Shown in pieces: positions 5,159 through 7,570 of a DNA stretch of 7,570 nt (position 1 is its first letter; every line of letters begins with the position of its first letter). The DNA is taken from contig JADFNQ010000057.1 of NCBI GenBank assembly GCA_022563285.1, positions 1 through 7,570 of the forward strand, written 5' to 3'. The notes beneath the pieces are model-generated. The model was not told the DNA's origin, made no database searches, and saw nothing but the letters and a program-made list of their open reading frames with translations. The DNA comes from Chloroflexota bacterium. GTDB lineage: Bacteria; Chloroflexota; Dehalococcoidia; SM23-28-2; RBG-16-64-32. The position numbers were made by a program, and so were the translations under genes.

Positions 5159-6141
5159 TCATCACCCGCACTCCCTTCCGCGTGTCCCTGGGCGGCGGCG
5201 GCACAGACCTGCCGTCCTACTACAGCCGGTACGGCGGCTTCATCGTCGGCGCGGCGATAAACCGGTACGTGTATGTCATGCTCAATCGCCGCTTTGAAGA
5301 CAGCATCCGGGTCAGCTACTCGCAGACTGAGATCGTTGACGGGCTGGACGATGTGGAGCACCCGATCGTTCGGGAGGCGCTGAAGTTCACCGGCCTGAAC
5401 AAGCACCTGGAGATAGTATCCATCGCCGATCTGCCCGCGAACACCGGGCTCGGCTCCTCCTGCGCCTTCACCGTCGGCCTCCTGAACGCCCTGCACGCCA
5501 TGAAGCGGGAGCATGTACCCCTGGAGGAGCTGGCGGAGGAGGCCTGCTACATAGAGATCGAACGCCTGGGTGAGCCCATCGGCAAGCAGGACCAGTACAT
5601 CGCCGCCCTCGGAGGCATCACCTGCCTGGAGATAGACCGCGAGGGTGGAGTGCACAGTTACTCGCTCCAACTCCCGGAGGAGACCGTGCAGGAGCTGGAG
5701 AGCAACACGCTGATCTTCTACACCGGCATCCAGCGCAGCGCCTCGGACGTGCTCCGCGGGCAGAGCAAGGCGACGGAGGAGAAAGACGAGCGGGTGACGC
5801 AGGCGCTGCACATGATCAAGGACATCGGCCGGGAGATAAAGGTCGCGTTGGTGCAGGGCGATCTGGATCGCTTCGGCTGGCTGATGGATCAGCACTGGCA
5901 GGTAAAGAAGACCCTGTCGGAAAAAGTGACCGCCAGCAACCTGGACCGCTGGTATGAGATCGCCAAGTCCCACGGGGCCCTCGGTGGCAAGGTCATGGGA
6001 GCGGGCGGGGGCGGTTTCTTCATGTTCTATTGCCCCAACGGCGCAAGGGGCCGCCTCCGTGAAGCCTTGACCGCCGAGGGTCTCAAAGAGATGAGGCTGG
6101 GGATCGACTTCGAGGGCGCCAAGGTCGCCGTGAACTTCTGA
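5155..6141 (+). CDS. hddA: GHMP-family heptose kinase, HddA-like
   Basis: This 328-residue protein is full length for the D-glycero-D-manno-heptose 7-phosphate kinase group. The three GHMP signatures are present: PFRVSLGGGGTDLPSYY near residues 7-23; the ATP-binding LPANTGLGSSCAF at 93-105; and GGKVMGAGGGGFF at 277-289. GEPIGKQDQYIAALGG (139-154) is characteristic of sugar kinases of this branch. The expected reaction is ATP-dependent phosphorylation at C1 of heptose 7-phosphate, giving the 1,7-bisphosphate. Fucose or other sugar kinases share the fold, but the gmhA/gmhB-like neighbours favour heptose. Its start overlaps the hddC stop (ATGA), so it is translationally coupled. The SIS gene follows after 13 bases. 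Confidence 0.9.
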   Translation: MIITRTPFRVSLGGGGTDLPSYYSRYGGFIVGAAINRYVYVMLNRRFEDSIRVSYSQTEIVDGLDDVEHPIVREALKFTGLNKHLEIVSIADLPANTGLGSSCAFTVGLLNALHAMKREHVPLEELAEEACYIEIERLGEPIGKQDQYIAALGGITCLEIDREGGVHSYSLQLPEETVQELESNTLIFYTGIQRSASDVLRGQSKATEEKDERVTQALHMIKDIGREIKVALVQGDLDRFGWLMDQHWQVKKTLSEKVTASNLDRWYEIAKSHGALGGKVMGAGGGGFFMFYCPNGARGRLREALTAEGLKEMRLGIDFEGAKVAVNF

Positions 6142-6144
6142 GTT

Positions 6145-6150
6145 GGGAGG
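6145..6150 (+). promoter_or_regulatory. Ribosome binding site deciding the SIS start
   Basis: GGGAGG lies four to five bases before ATG 6155. A frame-compatible TTG at 6143 would place this site inside the coding region, so ATG 6155 is preferred. Confidence 0.6.
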
Positions 6151-6154
6151 GAGC

Positions 6155-6778
6155 ATGGTCGTCCAAGCGGGCACAATCATCGACGAGTACCTACGAACCA
6201 TGGAGGAGGTGGGCCACGGGCTGCCCCGGGCCCAGATCCAGCGGGCGATCGATCTGCTATACGACTGCTGGCGGAGGGAGGGCACCGTGTTCACCGCCGG
6301 CAACGGCGGCTCCGCCTCCACGGCCACCCACCTGGCCTGCGACCTGGCCAAGGCGACGATCGCGCCGGGGCGGAGGCGCCTGAAGACTATGGCCCTGGTG
6401 GACAATATCCCTCTCAACAGCGCCTGGACCAACGACAGCGGCTTCGCCAGCGTGTTCGCCGAGCAGCTGGATCCCTGGCTGACGGAGAGAGATGTCCTGG
6501 TGGCGCTCTCCGTGCACGGCGGCTCCGGAGAGGGGGATGCCGGGCCGTGGTCGCAGAACCTGCCGCGGGCCGTGGCCCTGGCCCACCAGCGGGGAGCGCA
6601 GGTGATTGGCCTGAGCGGCTTCCAGGGGGGCATCCTCGCCCGCTCCGCCGATGTCTGCATCGTCGTACCGATCGACTCGGAGCCCCTCGGGACACCGCTG
6701 GTGGAGTCCTGGCACGTCGCGCTCCACCATCTTTTCTGCACAGCCCTCCGAAAACGGATCGAGGAAGTTGGAGAGTAG
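6155..6778 (+). CDS. gmhA: SIS-domain sugar isomerase, GmhA-like
   Basis: The 207-residue protein is a single SIS domain like sedoheptulose-7-phosphate isomerase. GNGGSAS (49-55) binds the sugar phosphate and THLACDLAK follows (58-66). SVHGGSGEGDAGPWSQNL (119-136) replaces the usual short TSGNS loop, giving an insertion of several residues. The C-terminal helix has TPLVESWHVALHHL (180-193). By motif alignment with GmhA, its His61/Glu65/Gln172/His180 metal site would correspond to His59/Asp63/Glu184/His192, two of which are substituted. Position in the operon supports the first committed step, sedoheptulose 7-P to heptose 7-P. A related but distinct SIS activity remains possible. The transaldolase starts ten bases after the stop. 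Confidence 0.82.
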   Translation: MVVQAGTIIDEYLRTMEEVGHGLPRAQIQRAIDLLYDCWRREGTVFTAGNGGSASTATHLACDLAKATIAPGRRRLKTMALVDNIPLNSAWTNDSGFASVFAEQLDPWLTERDVLVALSVHGGSGEGDAGPWSQNLPRAVALAHQRGAQVIGLSGFQGGILARSADVCIVVPIDSEPLGTPLVESWHVALHHLFCTALRKRIEEVGE

Positions 6779-6788
6779 GGAGGCGGAG

Positions 6789-7365
6789 ATGGAGATCTTC
6801 CTTGACACGGCAAACCTGGATGAGATCGAGCGCTGGCTGGACTGCGGGGTTCTGGACGGCGTCACTACCAACCCCAGCATCATGCTGAAAGACGGCGGCT
6901 ATGACCTGCAGCGGCGGGGCCTGGAGATCGCCAGGCTGGTGGAGCCGCGACCGGTCAGCGTGGAGGTCACCACCAACGACTTCGACGAGATGATCCGCCA
7001 GGCGTACACCTACGCGGAGTGGGCTCCGAACATCGTGGTGAAGATACCGGTGATCAACGAATTCGGACGGCCCTGCCTGGGCGTCGTCCGCAGGCTGGAG
7101 CGGGAGGGCATCCGTATAAACATGACCGCCTGCCTCTCCTACGGTCAGGCGCTGCTGGGGGCGAAGGCGGGCGCCACCTACGTCAGCATCTTCGGGGGGC
7201 GAGTGGCGGACGAAGGGGGAGACGCCCCCGCTTTTGGACAAGTTCGTGGACCACAGGTACAGTCGCGAGACCGTTCACGGCTTCAACCGGGACGCCGCCG
7301 AAGCGCTGGTCAAGATGGATGAGCTGCAGGCGGTGGCCGTGCGGGCAGGGAAGGAAGCCAGGTGA
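6789..7365 (+). pseudogene. FSA-type transaldolase, frameshifted with internal deletion
   Basis: The reading begins MEIFLDTANLDEIERW and has the fructose-6-phosphate aldolase/transaldolase (FSA) motifs: Asp6, TTNPS (about 26-30) and the Schiff-base lysine in VVKIPV at residue 85, the same position as in E. coli FsaA. It is intact through GGRVADEGGDAP (residue 147, base 7229). It then shifts frame: the C-terminal helix PLLDKFVDHRYSRETVHGF reads on from 7228 in another frame to TGA 7363-7365. Compared with the family, about 40-60 residues between these parts are missing, including the later barrel strands. The join sits in GCCCCC (7224-7229). The family could make sedoheptulose 7-phosphate for the SIS enzyme, but this copy would not fold. 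A strong GGGAGG precedes ATG 6789. An assembly collapse is possible. Confidence 0.82.
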
Positions 7366-7570
7366 TGAGCCCCTTCGTGGCCCTTGACCGCGACGGGACG
7401 GTCATCGAGGAGCGGCCCTACCTCTCCGACCCGGCCCAGGTGAGGCTGCTGCCCAACGCGGTGGCGGGGATGCGCGCCCTGCGCGCCGCCGGCCTGGAGC
7501 TGGCGCTGGTGACAAACCAGTCCGGCGGGGGCCGCGGCCTGTTTGGGCTGGAGCCCGTCGCCCGTGTGAA
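7365..7570 (+). CDS. gmhB: HAD phosphatase, GmhB-like, cut by window edge
   Basis: ATG 7365 overlaps the transaldolase stop by one base (TGATG), and the frame stays open to the right edge for 68 codons. It starts MSPFVALDRDGTVIEERPYL, with the HAD nucleophile motif DRDGT (Asp8, Asp10) and motif II VTNQSG (49-54) followed by GRGLF. This matches D-glycero-D-manno-heptose-1,7-bisphosphate 7-phosphatase (GmhB), usually about 180-190 residues, so roughly 110-120 are missing from the window. The enzyme would remove the C7 phosphate to yield heptose 1-phosphate for the nucleotidyltransferase. Histidinol-phosphatase of the same fold is the main alternative; the sugar operon favours GmhB. Confidence 0.85.
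   Translation, partial: MSPFVALDRDGTVIEERPYLSDPAQVRLLPNAVAGMRALRAAGLELALVTNQSGGGRGLFGLEPVARV

Noticed and set aside
6143..6154. TTG 6143 as the SIS-gene start
   Set aside because: It would put the ribosome binding site GGGAGG inside the coding sequence; ATG 6155 is correctly spaced and matches the family N-terminus.
5089..6813. 574-codon minus-strand frame opposite the kinase and SIS genes
   Set aside because: Two well-conserved genes occupy the plus strand here; the long opening follows from high third-position G+C.
1..7570. CRISPR array, insertion sequence, prophage or defence genes
   Set aside because: No regularly spaced direct repeats, transposase or integrase motifs, or terminal inverted repeats with target duplication were seen on either strand.

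Overview
The window is a GC-rich bacterial stretch. A Chloroflexota-like organism is my best guess, with Actinobacteria or an uncultured relative as alternatives. The guess rests on an Rv1855c-type F420-dependent oxidoreductase, the RDD/membrane-protein pair, and a GDP-heptose-type sugar cluster of the hddC/hddA/gmhA/gmhB kind. No species can be named from the sequence.

The left half is read on the minus strand. From the left edge it holds: a CBS-domain protein cut by the window edge (1-306); a VOC/glyoxalase-fold protein (508-864); a degraded start of an alpha/beta-hydrolase or cyclase-type gene (1002-1100); an F420-dependent LLM-class oxidoreductase with a TTG start (1175-2050); a hairpin-rich spacer (about 2177-2264); a tRNA-Gly(CCC) with encoded CCA and a recognisable sigma-70 promoter; an unrecognised four-helix membrane protein (2404-3252); and an RDD-family membrane protein (3249-3737). 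The last two overlap by four bases and form a two-gene unit with a near-leaderless promoter.

The spacer at 3756-4456 separates the two transcription directions. It carries a good plus-strand promoter (TTGACA, 17 bp, TAATAT at 3814-3842) about 600 nt ahead of the first sugar gene. It also contains several strong inverted repeats: a long hairpin at 4047-4093, a perfect 14-bp inverted repeat at 4226-4239/4282-4295, and others of 7-8 bp. A long structured leader or independent RNA is the best explanation. An open frame (4023-4469) with coding-like base composition runs through it, so a coding alternative stays open. This is the part of the window I would look at first.

The right half is a tightly packed plus-strand operon for activated heptose synthesis: nucleotidyltransferase (hddC-like), GHMP kinase (hddA-like), sedoheptulose-7-phosphate isomerase-like SIS protein (gmhA-like), FSA-type transaldolase, and a GmhB-like HAD phosphatase cut by the right edge. 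The logical order of the pathway is: sedoheptulose-7-P (possibly supplied by the transaldolase), isomerised by the SIS protein, phosphorylated at C1 by the kinase, dephosphorylated at C7 by the phosphatase, and loaded onto a nucleotide by the nucleotidyltransferase. The transaldolase is broken: it has a frameshift and an apparent internal deletion of about 40-60 codons, joined at a short C-rich repeat. This is either real decay or an assembly error.
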